Assembly (NCBI GenBank): GCA_029007825.1 | Contig: JAQXIO010000029.1 | Coordinates: 1 to 64,000 of the forward strand | DNA: 64,000 nt | Source: Bacteroidales bacterium | Lineage (GTDB): Bacteria > Bacteroidota > Bacteroidia > Bacteroidales > JAQXIO01 | Reading direction: 5' to 3' | Part shown: positions 38,222-47,592 of the stretch, piece by piece | Numbering within the stretch: position 1 is the first letter of the stretch | How the letters are laid out: each line of letters opens with the position of its first letter | The notes under the pieces: model-generated | Seen by the model: the letters and a program-made list of their open reading frames with translations, nothing else | What the model was told of the DNA's origin: nothing | The model's database searches: none | Position numbers and translations under genes: made by a program

Positions 38222-40198
38222 ATGAGCGAACAAAATATGCCAAAGGGAAAAGGGCCCAAAAACATGCCTCCGTTTTTGAAATTTAATGTTTATTGGATTT
38301 ACGGGGTTATATTTTTAGTATTGCTGGCTCTTTATTTTACAGGTGAAGGTTCTCTTTCGAAAAAGATGAACTGGACGGAATTGCAGACGTTGGCGAAGAA
38401 TAACGATATTGAAAAAGTTATCGTTTATAATAAGCGGAATGTGGTAGAAGCTTTTTTGAAGGATTCTGCCGCGAAGGCTGTTTTTCCAGATGCCAAATCT
38501 TCGTTGAAAGGAGCAAAAGTAATTGTACAGATACCTTCTGCCGATTATTTTTCAACCGAATTCGGAAAATGGCAGCAGGAGTATAATCTGAATGCCGAAG
38601 TTTCTTACGATGACGGAGGTGATATGTTATGGGAATTTTTTATTTCCGTGGCTCCTTTTGCGTTATTGATTTTCGTATGGATATTCCTGATGCGCCGTAT
38701 GTCCGGACAGGGTGGCGGCGGAGGCGGTGTCTTTAGCGTTGGAAAGGCACGAGCCCAGATTTTCGACCAGACAAACCGTGTGAATGTCAATTTTAACGAT
38801 GTTGCGGGCTTGTCGGAGGCAAAACAGGAGGTCGAAGAAATCGTTTCTTTTCTGAAAGATCCGGGAAAATATACGAATCTGGGAGGTAAGATTCCTAAAG
38901 GAGCATTGTTGGTAGGCCCTCCGGGAACCGGTAAAACGCTTTTAGCGAAAGCTGTTGCGGGAGAAGCGAATGTTCCATTTTTCTCTCTTTCCGGATCCGA
39001 TTTTGTTGAGATGTTTGTCGGAGTAGGTGCTTCACGTGTGCGAGATCTTTTCCGTCAGGCAAAAGAGAAGGCTCCCTGTATTATTTTTATAGATGAAATC
39101 GATGCTATCGGACGTGCTCGTGGGAAGAACCCGAATATGAACAGTAATGACGAACGAGAGAATACGTTGAATCAGTTATTGACCGAGATGGATGGTTTCG
39201 GGACAAACAGTGGTGTGATTATTCTGGCTGCGACTAACCGTGCCGATATTCTTGATAAGGCATTATTGCGTGCAGGACGTTTCGACCGACAGATTAATGT
39301 GGATTTGCCTGATTTACGGGACAGGAAAGAGATTTTCCTGGTGCATTTACGTCCGTTGAAACTGGATAGTTCTGTTGATCCTGACTTTTTGGCACGCCAA
39401 ACTCCGGGATTCTCGGGTGCAGATATTGCCAACGTTTGTAATGAAGCTGCATTAATCGCAGCAAGAAACGGAAAGGAGAGCATTCAGAAAGAAGATTTTA
39501 TGAGTGCTGTGGATCGTATTGTGGGTGGTTTGGAAAAACGTTCGAGAGTATATACGCAAGATGAAAAGCGTTCTATTGCCATTCATGAGTCGGGACATGC
39601 GACGATCAGCTGGTTTCTCGAACATGCTAATCCGCTGGTTAAGGTGACGATTGTGCCCAGAGGAAAGGCTCTTGGCGCTGCATGGTATCTGCCGGAAGAG
39701 CGTTATATAACGACTACCCAGCAGATATTGGATGAAATGTGTGCAACACTGGGAGGAAGGGCTGCCGAAGAGGTATTTATCGGCCATATTTCGACCGGAG
39801 CGTCAAACGATCTCGAACGTGTAACGAAACAGGCATATGCCATGGTTTGCTATTTTGGAATGAGCGATAAGCTTCCGAACCTCAATTATTATGATTCTAC
39901 GGGACAGGATTGGGGCTTTAGTAAGCCTTACAGCGAAGATACTGCCAAGATTATAGATGCAGAGGTGCAACGTTTTATCAGCGAACAATTCGAGAGAGCT
40001 AAGTCTATCTTGAAGGAACATGCCGAAGGTCATGCGAAACTCGCTGCTTTATTGCTCGAACGTGAAGTGATCTATTCGGACGACCTGGAAGCAATTTTCG
40101 GAAAACGCCCCTGGGTATCGCGTTCACAAGAGATTCTGAATGAGGAGGAGAAACGGAAAGGTTCAGAGACGGAAGAACACAATCCTATATTTTCATAA
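38222..40198 (+). CDS. ftsH: ATP-dependent zinc metalloprotease FtsH
   Basis: This 658-residue inner-membrane AAA+ protease degrades misfolded membrane and regulatory proteins. Two membrane segments (about residues 23-42 and 135-155) frame a periplasmic domain. The AAA module has Walker A GPPGTGKT, Walker [12 protein letters not shown] and the second-region [10 protein letters not shown]. The zinc site is [12 protein letters not shown], with HESGH in place of the usual HEAGH but fitting HEXXH. The length is typical. Confidence 0.96.
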   Translation: MSEQNMPKGKGPKNMPPFLKFNVYWIYGVIFLVLLALYFTGEGSLSKKMNWTELQTLAKNNDIEKVIVYNKRNVVEAFLKDSAAKAVFPDAKSSLKGAKVIVQIPSADYFSTEFGKWQQEYNLNAEVSYDDGGDMLWEFFISVAPFALLIFVWIFLMRRMSGQGGGGGGVFSVGKARAQIFDQTNRVNVNFNDVAGLSEAKQEVEEIVSFLKDPGKYTNLGGKIPKGALLVGPPGTGKTLLAKAVAGEANVPFFSLSGSDFVEMFVGVGASRVRDLFRQAKEKAPCIIFIDEIDAIGRARGKNPNMNSNDERENTLNQLLTEMDGFGTNSGVIILAATNRADILDKALLRAGRFDRQINVDLPDLRDRKEIFLVHLRPLKLDSSVDPDFLARQTPGFSGADIANVCNEAALIAARNGKESIQKEDFMSAVDRIVGGLEKRSRVYTQDEKRSIAIHESGHATISWFLEHANPLVKVTIVPRGKALGAAWYLPEERYITTTQQILDEMCATLGGRAAEEVFIGHISTGASNDLERVTKQAYAMVCYFGMSDKLPNLNYYDSTGQDWGFSKPYSEDTAKIIDAEVQRFISEQFERAKSILKEHAEGHAKLAALLLEREVIYSDDLEAIFGKRPWVSRSQEILNEEEKRKGSETEEHNPIFS

Positions 40199-40238
40199 GG
40201 ATACAGAAGCATACTAACCGAACTAAAAGAAGATTGTT

Positions 40239-41075
40239 TTGAAAGATTTTATTCGCCGGTGTCTGACTGGATTAATATTTGTGGTAGTTCTGGTCGGGGC
40301 TATTTGGTGGAGCCCTTTTTCCTTTGCGGTGCTTTTTGCAATTATTACCGGGCTGGCACTTTGGGAGTATTACCGGTTAATAGAAAAGTCGGGCAGGGCA
40401 AAGATTGAATCTTTTTCGGGCATTGTAGCCGGGATTTATCTTTTTATCGCAACTTTTTTATTTCAGTTTACATCGTCGGGGTTGTTAATATTTACACCTT
40501 ATTTCCTTTATCTGATTTATCTGTTTGTTCATCAGCTTTATATTAAGGAAGGAGATGCATTACAATGTTGGGCTTATTCTGTTTTCGGTCAGTTTTACCT
40601 TGCTTTCTTTTTTTCTTTGTTGAATTTTATCTGTATCGGAATCGATCCGGTAACGGATGAAGCTTTTTATAACAGGGAGTATATCCTCGCTCTTTTTGTT
40701 TTTATCTGGTTTTATGATTCGGGTGCCTATTTGTTCGGTGTTCTTTTCGGAAAACATCGTCTTTTCGAGCGTATCTCTCCAAAAAAATCGTGGGAGGGGG
40801 CAATCGGTGGCGGTCTTCTCGCTTTATCGTCAGCTTATGTCTATTCTTTTTTCTTTACGAATCTTTCACCTATCGAATGGCTGGGTTTTGCTGCTGTTGT
40901 GGTTCTTTTCGGAACATGGGGCGATTTGTCGGAGTCTTTGATGAAGCGTAATATTTCGATAAAAGATTCAGGAAATATTCTTCCCGGACATGGAGGGATA
41001 TTAGACCGTTTCGATAGCCTTTTACTTGCAATTCCTGCTGTTTTAGTTTATTTGGAGGTCCTTATTCGAAATTAA
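40239..41075 (+). CDS. cdsA: Phosphatidate cytidylyltransferase CdsA
   Basis: This 278-residue inner-membrane enzyme makes CDP-diacylglycerol from CTP and phosphatidate, the precursor of all phospholipids here. It has about seven to eight hydrophobic segments and the family signature near the end (SPKKSWEGAIGG, then GDLSESLMKRN, KDSGNILPGHGGILDRFDS). The start is TTG at 40239; no ATG lies suitably upstream. Its last 14 bp overlap the end of the convergent porT-like gene. Confidence 0.94.
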   Translation: MKDFIRRCLTGLIFVVVLVGAIWWSPFSFAVLFAIITGLALWEYYRLIEKSGRAKIESFSGIVAGIYLFIATFLFQFTSSGLLIFTPYFLYLIYLFVHQLYIKEGDALQCWAYSVFGQFYLAFFFSLLNFICIGIDPVTDEAFYNREYILALFVFIWFYDSGAYLFGVLFGKHRLFERISPKKSWEGAIGGGLLALSSAYVYSFFFTNLSPIEWLGFAAVVVLFGTWGDLSESLMKRNISIKDSGNILPGHGGILDRFDSLLLAIPAVLVYLEVLIRN

Positions 41076-41772
41076 AGATCAAAGAGATCATTCTCGATTT
41101 TCCGGAGCTGAGGGCTTCTGTATACTTAAGATTTTGCTTGTCTTGTATGCCTGAACGGTCTTTCTCTATTAGATCGAGTAAGCCGAAGGAGAATCGTATC
41201 TCCGGACAAAACTTGAACAGGGGCATATAAAAGTCACATCCCAGACCTATCTGTATTCCGAAATCGGTTCCTTTTAATAGAATCGGCTGGTCTTTTTTTC
41301 TTCCGAGGTCAAATGCTCCATATACGCCTGCAAGTATGTAGGGCCTGTAATTATTCAGACGCATGGAATTGAGGCGTAAATCGATGGGCAGGGTGAGGTA
41401 CGTAGAACGTACCTGTGTCGAAAACGTTTGTTCCGAGTTCGCCTCTTTGTATGAGAACTTTTTTTCCCCGAAAGCCAGAAGGGGAGAGAAACGCAAACTC
41501 ATGTAGCGATTCAGATAAAGGTCTGAGATGAGACCGACGGAGAATCCCGGGGCATAAGACGGTATTTCCGCAAACCATGATTCTCCGTTTTCTGCGACGT
41601 AGCCTGAATTTCTCAGTACCATATCCTGTATATGCATTCCTACAAAAAATCCCAGATGTATAAGCCGGTTGTCAATATAGGGTTGGTTCTTCACCTTTTC
41701 CTTTTGTGCATGCACAAAGAATACCCCAGTAAAGAGCAACAGCAATATGATATTTATTTTTCGTAAATGCAT
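41062..41772 (-). CDS. porT: PorT-like T9SS outer-membrane protein
   Basis: ATG 41772 gives a 236-residue outer-membrane beta-barrel protein with a signal peptide (MHLRKINIILLLLFTGVFFVHAQ is longer than can be cut clearly). The mature start KNQPYIDNRLIHLGFFVGM resembles the conserved beginning of PorT/SprT, a barrel required for type 9 secretion. The remaining pattern of paired amphipathic strands, SLRFSPLLAFGEKKF and ending ISLIFNFE, suits that family. The presence of a T9SS sorting tail at 9.45 kb supports the assignment, but a general OMP_b-brl_2 protein is the alternative. Confidence 0.72.
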   Translation of the reverse strand: MHLRKINIILLLLFTGVFFVHAQKEKVKNQPYIDNRLIHLGFFVGMHIQDMVLRNSGYVAENGESWFAEIPSYAPGFSVGLISDLYLNRYMSLRFSPLLAFGEKKFSYKEANSEQTFSTQVRSTYLTLPIDLRLNSMRLNNYRPYILAGVYGAFDLGRKKDQPILLKGTDFGIQIGLGCDFYMPLFKFCPEIRFSFGLLDLIEKDRSGIQDKQNLKYTEALSSGKSRMISLIFNFE

Positions 41773-41862
41773 AATGAGACTACAATCCAAAACGTGCAGG
41801 AAGCGCCGTTATTGTATTTGTTTCTCTTTTCTGCAATCTTTCTTACTGCCGGAATTGATTGG

Positions 41863-43743
41863 TCAATATTGTAAAGGAAGTGCAGGATCGGGCATATAGC
41901 CATCCTCTATTAATCCAATGAATCCTAGTAATGCTCCCCAATGATAGAATGAGTCACTGCTGAAAATGTCATGGCCGATACCGGTGATGCCATTGTAATT
42001 TTCATGAATGGAACCGTAAGCTTTCCATGACTTTTGTAAAAGTTTTCCCGACCGTTGGGCCATATCTTCCGTAGCTTCTTTAAGTCCGTAATTTTTCAGG
42101 GACAAATATGTCAATAAGTTTTGCGGCCCCCATATACGTCCGCGCCAATAGGCTTGATCGTGGAATGCCGGATCGTTGCGGGAGATTGAGGGGATAACAA
42201 ACTCTCCATGAAATTCGTTAGGGTTGAAATAGTGTTTCTCTACTATTTGCCTTGCTTCTTTTTTGCTACAGGCATCTGCTAACATCGGATAAAAGTTTGT
42301 CGGAGAGATACGGGTAGAGAAGCTGTCGCGCCCATCAGTATAGCGATTGAGGAAGAATGCGGATTTTTTATCCCATAATTTACGCAGCGCTTTTTTATAG
42401 CGATTTCCTCTTTCGGTTAATTCTTTCGCTTCTTTATCACGTCCTATTTCACGGGCTATCTCTGCCAGGCAGAAGCAGTCCCATGCATACATACCGGTAA
42501 GACCTGCATCTGCTATTTCCAGCATATTTTTTTCCTTATTGAACGGTACATTGTCGTACATAGGGCTATTGTCCAGTCCCGATTCGAACAATGCAGCTTT
42601 GAATGAGTGCCGGTCATTGGCTTCAAAAGAGCAGTACACATTATCGGAGCCCCAACTCAGCCAATCACCGTTGGCGCGGGCTTTGGGCCACCATCTGTTC
42701 CATGTAAGCAGTTTATCGAATACTTCGTTCAGGAACCATTTTTCACCATATTTTTTGTAGATTTCACGACATACAAAGCTACCTACAGGGGGTTGTGAAC
42801 GGTCATCGCTTTTTCCGGTCGCGGATGCCAGATTCGGGATGAATCCTCCTTCCGTTATATTATTCGTCATTTCAATGGCGTTTACATAAGCCATATTTTT
42901 GTCGAACAGAGAAAACATATAGGCTGCAAAGTAAGTATCCCAGTCGAAAAGGATCCATCCGTTCCATCCTGTATTCCATACCCGGCTTACGGGTGACATT
43001 ACCTTATTTATATTCGGATCGTATATTGTATTCCATGCAATAGCGGCCATTACGGCTTCAGCATTGTCACTTTGTCTTTTGTATGTAGCCAGTTCTTTTT
43101 CCAGTGCATTTCGTTTAGAGGCTACGAATTCTTTTATTTCCGAAAGTGTCATTTCTCTTCCGGCGTAAATACCTGCTGCTTTTCCTATAGCCGATTCCAT
43201 CTGCATTACCGGTGCGGGTCGGAAGGCAGATAAAGGAGCTTCCGTTAATCCTATGGTTCGAGAAGTGGCAGTCGTATTGTCAATTATTTTTCCATCTTTA
43301 AAATTCAATTGTGCCGGACGATTCCATAATGTTCCTACCTGAATAACCAAATCGCTGCTGATTTCTTTACCATCGCAGGGGGTTATATATGCTACCCATT
43401 GTTCTCCGTCGGAAGCTGTTTCTACACGGATTGAGTCTCCTTTCCATTGCAGTGTCAGACTGGTATAGGAGCCGTCCAATGACCGTTTCCCGGGAATTGC
43501 GGTATTTTCTTTCGGTGTCGCTTTACTGAAAAAGTTCGCTTCAGTGAGCCTGTCCCATCCGTTCTGAAAAATAATGTTGACGGATAACCCTTCCGGAAGA
43601 TATACGTGGGAGAGTACGTTATAGGTATTCCATGTGTTCCAGCCGGTTGCTACTTCTCGTTGCAGATTATCGTATTCCTGACTGGCATTGGTTGTCGTAA
43701 TAAAAATGACGGATAAGAATAGAAGCAATATTTGTTTTTTCAT
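41863..43743 (-). CDS. Exported GH63-type glycoside hydrolase
   Basis: This 626-residue protein has a signal peptide (MKKQILLLFLSVIFITTTNA). The C-terminal two thirds have an (alpha/alpha)6-barrel of the GH63/trehalase-like clan, with WNGWILFDWDTYFAAYMFSL, PPVGSFVCREIYKKYG, WGSDNVYCSFEAND, AYWRGRIWGPQNLLTYLSL and SIHENYNG in order. GH63 enzymes cleave alpha-glucosyl linkages, including glucosylglycerate-type substrates; the real substrate here is not known. A hairpin and a TAACTTTG element lie upstream. Confidence 0.82.
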   Translation of the reverse strand: MKKQILLLFLSVIFITTTNASQEYDNLQREVATGWNTWNTYNVLSHVYLPEGLSVNIIFQNGWDRLTEANFFSKATPKENTAIPGKRSLDGSYTSLTLQWKGDSIRVETASDGEQWVAYITPCDGKEISSDLVIQVGTLWNRPAQLNFKDGKIIDNTTATSRTIGLTEAPLSAFRPAPVMQMESAIGKAAGIYAGREMTLSEIKEFVASKRNALEKELATYKRQSDNAEAVMAAIAWNTIYDPNINKVMSPVSRVWNTGWNGWILFDWDTYFAAYMFSLFDKNMAYVNAIEMTNNITEGGFIPNLASATGKSDDRSQPPVGSFVCREIYKKYGEKWFLNEVFDKLLTWNRWWPKARANGDWLSWGSDNVYCSFEANDRHSFKAALFESGLDNSPMYDNVPFNKEKNMLEIADAGLTGMYAWDCFCLAEIAREIGRDKEAKELTERGNRYKKALRKLWDKKSAFFLNRYTDGRDSFSTRISPTNFYPMLADACSKKEARQIVEKHYFNPNEFHGEFVIPSISRNDPAFHDQAYWRGRIWGPQNLLTYLSLKNYGLKEATEDMAQRSGKLLQKSWKAYGSIHENYNGITGIGHDIFSSDSFYHWGALLGFIGLIEDGYMPDPALPLQY

Positions 43744-43784
43744 GGTGTTTTTGGTATTCTATAAATGAGTAAACGTAATAATAA

Positions 43785-43828
43785 AATAAAACCATATAGG
43801 CAAAGTTACTTACTTATATGGTTTTATT
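43785..43828 (-). terminator. Terminator after the TonB receptor gene
   Basis: A perfect 14-bp stem (43785-43798 with 43815-43828), 16-nt loop, followed on the minus strand by TTATTATTA-rich sequence. Its loop holds a possible -7 (TAACTTTG, 43808-43801) for the GH63 gene. Confidence 0.65.
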
Positions 43829-43866
43829 CTAAAGAAAAAACGATTTTTTTCGGTTTTTCTGTTCTG

Positions 43867-45804
43867 TTAAATTTTTATGTTAATGCCTGCCATGACGGTT
43901 GCACCCGGCATAGGATAGCCTGCATTTATTTCGTACGTTTGGTTTAGAAGGTTTTCTCCTTTAACGAAGCCCTCCAGCCATTTGTTAAAGCGGTATCCTG
44001 CCGTTACGTCCCACATTACATAGTTTTCCGTTTGTGCCGGAAAAGTCTGGCTTGCCAATGCAGTATACAGACCGTTTACGTACTGGAGCGAAGTGTATAC
44101 AGTCCATCCTGCTCTGCTGTATTGTCCGGAACCGATTAAATTATGTTGCGGAGCTGCGAGAACAGGGTTTTCCATATGCAGGAAGCTGTAATTTAACATT
44201 AGTGAGAGGTATCTGTTGACGCGATAATTTCCGGCAAATTCTACACCGCAGTTTTTTATTTCGCCGGAGTTCTGGTATCTGAAGGGTGGGATGGTTCCGG
44301 TTGGTGTTGGAACTAACTGTATAAGATTATTTCCGTCTATATAGAATAGGCTAACATCGAAAGTCAGCGCTTTTTCGAGAAAACTCTGAGATACAGAGAT
44401 TTCGTAGTTTATTAGTTTTTCCGGTTTTAAATCGGGGTTTTGCGGCGGAAACATATACATTTCACGAATGGTAGGATTCCGGAATCCTTTTCCTATGACA
44501 GCTTTTAAAATGGTTGTAGGTGAGGCAGCTACGCTGATACCTCCCTGAGGAACCCACTCTCCTCCGGTATAGTCGTTATAATCGTAACGCACACCTGCAT
44601 TTAAGGTCAGGATTTCGGAAAAGGATTGTTGTATATTGATATAACCGGCAATTTCATTTATTGTCTTATCTACGGTTTTTATATCAGCCTTACCTGGTTC
44701 GAGATTACGAGTCCATGCGCGACCTCCATAATTTTTGTAATCGACGCCGGCAGTTGTCGTATTTCCATTGAAAAATCTGTAAGATTGGTAAGCTGAAATA
44801 CCTGCCATATAGTCTTTTGAGCGGAAACGGGTATTTAACGGCATATAGTCGGCTTTTTTCTTCCCTGTCATATCAACTCCCGTGGAATCGAGATAGCCAT
44901 CGTTAATATTGTGCTGTCCAAAGTTGTAAAAGGCTTTGATTGCACCGGATGTTTTTTCGTAATTGTTCTGTATAGCTATGGAGGCGACTCCCCTGAGAAT
45001 TCTTGCATCGTTGTCGATCATCGGCGCAGATACGGTTCCCGGGTTCGATGCCCAGAAGCCGGTAACGTTCGATTCTCCGGAGATTTTCCATATATCGGAA
45101 ATGTCATAGCCTAAGCGCAGGTAGCCGGCGTATTGTTTGAATTCCGAGTTGGTGCGATGACCGTCGGTTTGCTCGCTGCTAAAAGATGCGAAACTGTTGA
45201 ATTTGCCTTTTTTATAGCCGTTGCTGAACTGGGTCTGAAATGTGTTGTAACTTCCGTATGCCATGCGTGCTCTTGTTACGGAGCCGTCTTCTTTCTGCCG
45301 TTTGGTAATGATGTTCATAACGCCTCCCATAGCATTAGAGCCGTAAAGGATCGATGCAGGGCCACGAACTACCTCTACGCGTTCGGTCGAGTTGCTTTCA
45401 TAGGCATCGGGCAGGGGATGTCCCATCAATCCCATATATTGAGGATTTCCATCGACTAAAACTAGCATTCCGGTAGTCGGAGAGGATCCGATTCCCCGGA
45501 TACTGATACCGCCGGCTGCACCTGTTGAAACTCCAAATCCGGCCATGCCCCTTTGGGTTATATATAATCCGGGAACTTGCTTAGCTACGATCGGGAGAAG
45601 ATTGTTTTCTTCGCTTTGTTCAATCGTTGCTGAATTGACAATTGACACAGTCATCGGTACATTTTTGAGATTAACTTCAGATAAAGTTGCCGTTACCACG
45701 ACTTCGTCGATGTTGCGGGAAAGCGTGTCTTTTTTTTCCTGTGCGTATGAGGTAAGTGTACAGGCGCATAAAACGGCGATAGAGAGTAAATTTCTTTTGT
45801 GCAT
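43867..45804 (-). CDS. TonB-dependent receptor
   Basis: This 645-residue outer-membrane transporter has a signal peptide (basic HKRNLLSIAVL start, SYAQE), a TonB box (IDEVVVTATL, about residues 32-41), a plug domain (ISIRGIG, VLVDGNPQYMG, VEVVRGPASILYGSNAMGGV) and a 22-strand barrel closing with Ile. The substrate is probably a metal or cofactor complex: it is of the BtuB/CirA size class without a SusC-type N-terminal extension, and a NikR-like regulator gene lies 66 bp upstream on the same strand with a shared 25-bp motif. No SusD-like gene is nearby. Confidence 0.9.
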   Translation of the reverse strand: MHKRNLLSIAVLCACTLTSYAQEKKDTLSRNIDEVVVTATLSEVNLKNVPMTVSIVNSATIEQSEENNLLPIVAKQVPGLYITQRGMAGFGVSTGAAGGISIRGIGSSPTTGMLVLVDGNPQYMGLMGHPLPDAYESNSTERVEVVRGPASILYGSNAMGGVMNIITKRQKEDGSVTRARMAYGSYNTFQTQFSNGYKKGKFNSFASFSSEQTDGHRTNSEFKQYAGYLRLGYDISDIWKISGESNVTGFWASNPGTVSAPMIDNDARILRGVASIAIQNNYEKTSGAIKAFYNFGQHNINDGYLDSTGVDMTGKKKADYMPLNTRFRSKDYMAGISAYQSYRFFNGNTTTAGVDYKNYGGRAWTRNLEPGKADIKTVDKTINEIAGYINIQQSFSEILTLNAGVRYDYNDYTGGEWVPQGGISVAASPTTILKAVIGKGFRNPTIREMYMFPPQNPDLKPEKLINYEISVSQSFLEKALTFDVSLFYIDGNNLIQLVPTPTGTIPPFRYQNSGEIKNCGVEFAGNYRVNRYLSLMLNYSFLHMENPVLAAPQHNLIGSGQYSRAGWTVYTSLQYVNGLYTALASQTFPAQTENYVMWDVTAGYRFNKWLEGFVKGENLLNQTYEINAGYPMPGATVMAGINIKI

Positions 45805-45811
45805 AGATTGA

Positions 45812-45836
45812 GGTGTTATTAATTTTTAGATTCGTG
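45812..45836 (-). promoter_or_regulatory. Putative operator upstream of the TonB receptor
   Basis: On the plus strand this reads GGTGTTAT, 12 nt, TCGTG. The same 13 fixed bases at the same spacing occur at 46279-46303, also directly upstream of a minus-strand start codon. Overall 19 of 25 positions agree. GTG half-elements are 21 bp apart, two turns of DNA. Confidence 0.6.
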
Positions 45837-45869
45837 TTACTTGTGTGTAAAAAAAATATGTTTTAGATG

Positions 45870-46277
45870 TTATTCGTCATCACTTTTTGTCATAATCAAT
45901 TTTCCGTGCTGAACTCCTTTAGTTGCAATCAGTTTGTCCGATAATTCCGTTAACCTGTATGATTGTCCTTTTACGGCGATAATTTCAAAGCAGGTGGTTT
46001 GTGAAAAGTAGAAGTGTTGTACCGACAATATTTCTTTATAGTAGCTGAGTTGTATATCGGCCAGTTTGTTAGTCAAATCTCGCTTATTGTGATTGTATAC
46101 CAGAATGATTGCGCCTGCAACTACGTTGTTGCATTGCCATTTTTTTTCCACGATGTTCCGTTCGATCAATTGTCTGATGGCTTGAGAACGGTTCGGGAAA
46201 TTATTTATAGCAACGTATTCGTCTAAAGCTTCAAGTAAATCACTTTCCAATGATACGCCGAAACGAGATACCGACAT
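45870..46277 (-). CDS. nikR: NikR-like ribbon-helix-helix metalloregulator with altered ligands
   Basis: This 135-residue protein has an N-terminal ribbon-helix-helix DNA-binding domain (SRFGVSLESDLLEALDEYV, then NRSQAIRQLIE) and a C-terminal NikR ACT-like domain (VYNHNKRDLTNKL, TKGVQHGKLIM), the full layout of NikR. Against E. coli NikR the four nickel ligands His76, His87, His89 and Cys95 read Leu, His, Tyr and Cys (IQLSYY for the first, QHFYF for the second pair, TTCFE for the last). Two ligands are thus lost. The regulator may bind nickel weakly, another metal or none. It is probably co-transcribed with, or represses, the TonB receptor gene. Confidence 0.85.
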   Translation of the reverse strand: MSVSRFGVSLESDLLEALDEYVAINNFPNRSQAIRQLIERNIVEKKWQCNNVVAGAIILVYNHNKRDLTNKLADIQLSYYKEILSVQHFYFSQTTCFEIIAVKGQSYRLTELSDKLIATKGVQHGKLIMTKSDDE

Positions 46278-46278
46278 G

Positions 46279-46303
46279 GGTGTTATCTTTTTATAAAATC
46301 GTG
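46279..46303 (-). promoter_or_regulatory. Putative operator upstream of the NikR-like gene
   Basis: This is the second copy of GGTGTTAT-N12-TCGTG, ending 2 bp before the start codon. A near-consensus -7 (TACCTTTA, minus strand 46314-46307) lies just upstream, so a protein bound here would block early transcription. Confidence 0.6.
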
Positions 46304-46434
46304 CCGTAAAGGTAAAGAAAGGATTTAAACCGACAAAGTTTTTCTCAGATATTTGGAAATAAATCTATAATGTTTGTTTGACTATCCTAAGAAAGATTTT
46401 TCTGAAAAATGGATTTCAGTTGAAAATAGGAGTT

Positions 46435-47568
46435 TTAATGTCTTTTCTTGCCAATAAAGCGATCGTCTTTGTAGCGGATGAACGGAGAAAGAAAGTGTGC
46501 ATAAAAGGGTAAGAACCAGAATCGTTGAGAAGCGGTCTTTTTTGAGTACAGATATAAAATGCTCCAAAAGGAGATACGATAAATAATGTGAAGTGCTGTT
46601 ATTGCTAACAGTATAGGAATAAAATTATAATTAGGAAGGAGAGCTATAATCAAGAAAATATAGTAGAGTGCAGATGTCAGGGTATTTATTTTCCAGATCG
46701 TTCTGCCTTTTCCCTTAATCTCCGACCGAAACTTTTTTATAGAATGGTTTCTTTTCAGCCAATCTCTTTTATCCAGTTGGTTGGATATGGTTACCGAATC
46801 GGGCGTAAGTTCTGCGTTTACGTTCGTTTTTGAGGCAGCGGAGTTCACTAAGATATGGTCTTCTCCCCATTCTTCCTTAAGCGATTTTCCGAAATGGATG
46901 TGGCTGAATAGCAGATCTTTTTTAATGAGCAGGTTAGAGGCATCGCCTACATACGGGATATGACGTATGCCACAGTAAAGCATTTGCAGCGAGTGAACCA
47001 AATCATTGTATGCCATATACCGTTTCAAACCTATCGGTAATGCTTCCGTTACGTTTCCTCCTAAAACGATTCCTGTTTCGGGTGTACGTGCGTTTATCAT
47101 CCTGCTTATCCATGCTGGAGAGGAGGGGTAGCAATAGTTTTCCGTTTGCAGTATCCAGTCGTACCGGGCCGATTTTGCAGCAATGGTGAGTGCCAGTTTC
47201 CTTTTGCTAATATTTTTTGCTCCGTTGGGAACGAATGTGTAGCGTATGCGGTTATCGCTGTGCATCAATAGTTTCAATTCGTCTTCGACATCTTTGTCAG
47301 CATTGTCGATAACAACGATGACTTCGAAACGGGGGTATTGCTGCGCCAGAATTTTTTTTACGTTGCGGATAAAACTTGTTTCCCTGTTCAACGCTATAAC
47401 TATAACGGAAACGGGTGGAAAATCAGAGGATGGCTGTGTATCCGCTTTTTGTGATATACGGCGCAAGGGTAGCCTGTAACACCCCAAGACATATAGCATA
47501 CGTATGAGCCATGAGATTAAAAATAATCCCAAGGTCAGTATTTCTATATGGTCAATAACCCATTGCAC
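46435..47568 (-). CDS. Membrane glycosyltransferase, family 2
   Basis: This 377-residue protein has an N-terminal membrane segment (ILTLGLFLISWLIRMLYVL), a GT-A type glycosyltransferase domain (PPVSVIVIALNRETSFIRNV, VIVVIDNADKD, the ED motif EEWGEDHILV and the later motif KRNHSIKKF) and two or more C-terminal membrane segments (SALYYIFLIIALL). The start is GTG 47568. It follows lysA by 24 bp. The sugar and acceptor cannot be inferred; family 2 enzymes of this shape often act on cell-surface polysaccharides. Confidence 0.8.
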   Translation of the reverse strand: MQWVIDHIEILTLGLFLISWLIRMLYVLGCYRLPLRRISQKADTQPSSDFPPVSVIVIALNRETSFIRNVKKILAQQYPRFEVIVVIDNADKDVEDELKLLMHSDNRIRYTFVPNGAKNISKRKLALTIAAKSARYDWILQTENYCYPSSPAWISRMINARTPETGIVLGGNVTEALPIGLKRYMAYNDLVHSLQMLYCGIRHIPYVGDASNLLIKKDLLFSHIHFGKSLKEEWGEDHILVNSAASKTNVNAELTPDSVTISNQLDKRDWLKRNHSIKKFRSEIKGKGRTIWKINTLTSALYYIFLIIALLPNYNFIPILLAITALHIIYRISFWSILYLYSKKTASQRFWFLPFYAHFLSPFIRYKDDRFIGKKRH

Positions 47569-47592
47569 ATCTTTAGGCTTTGAGATGCATTT

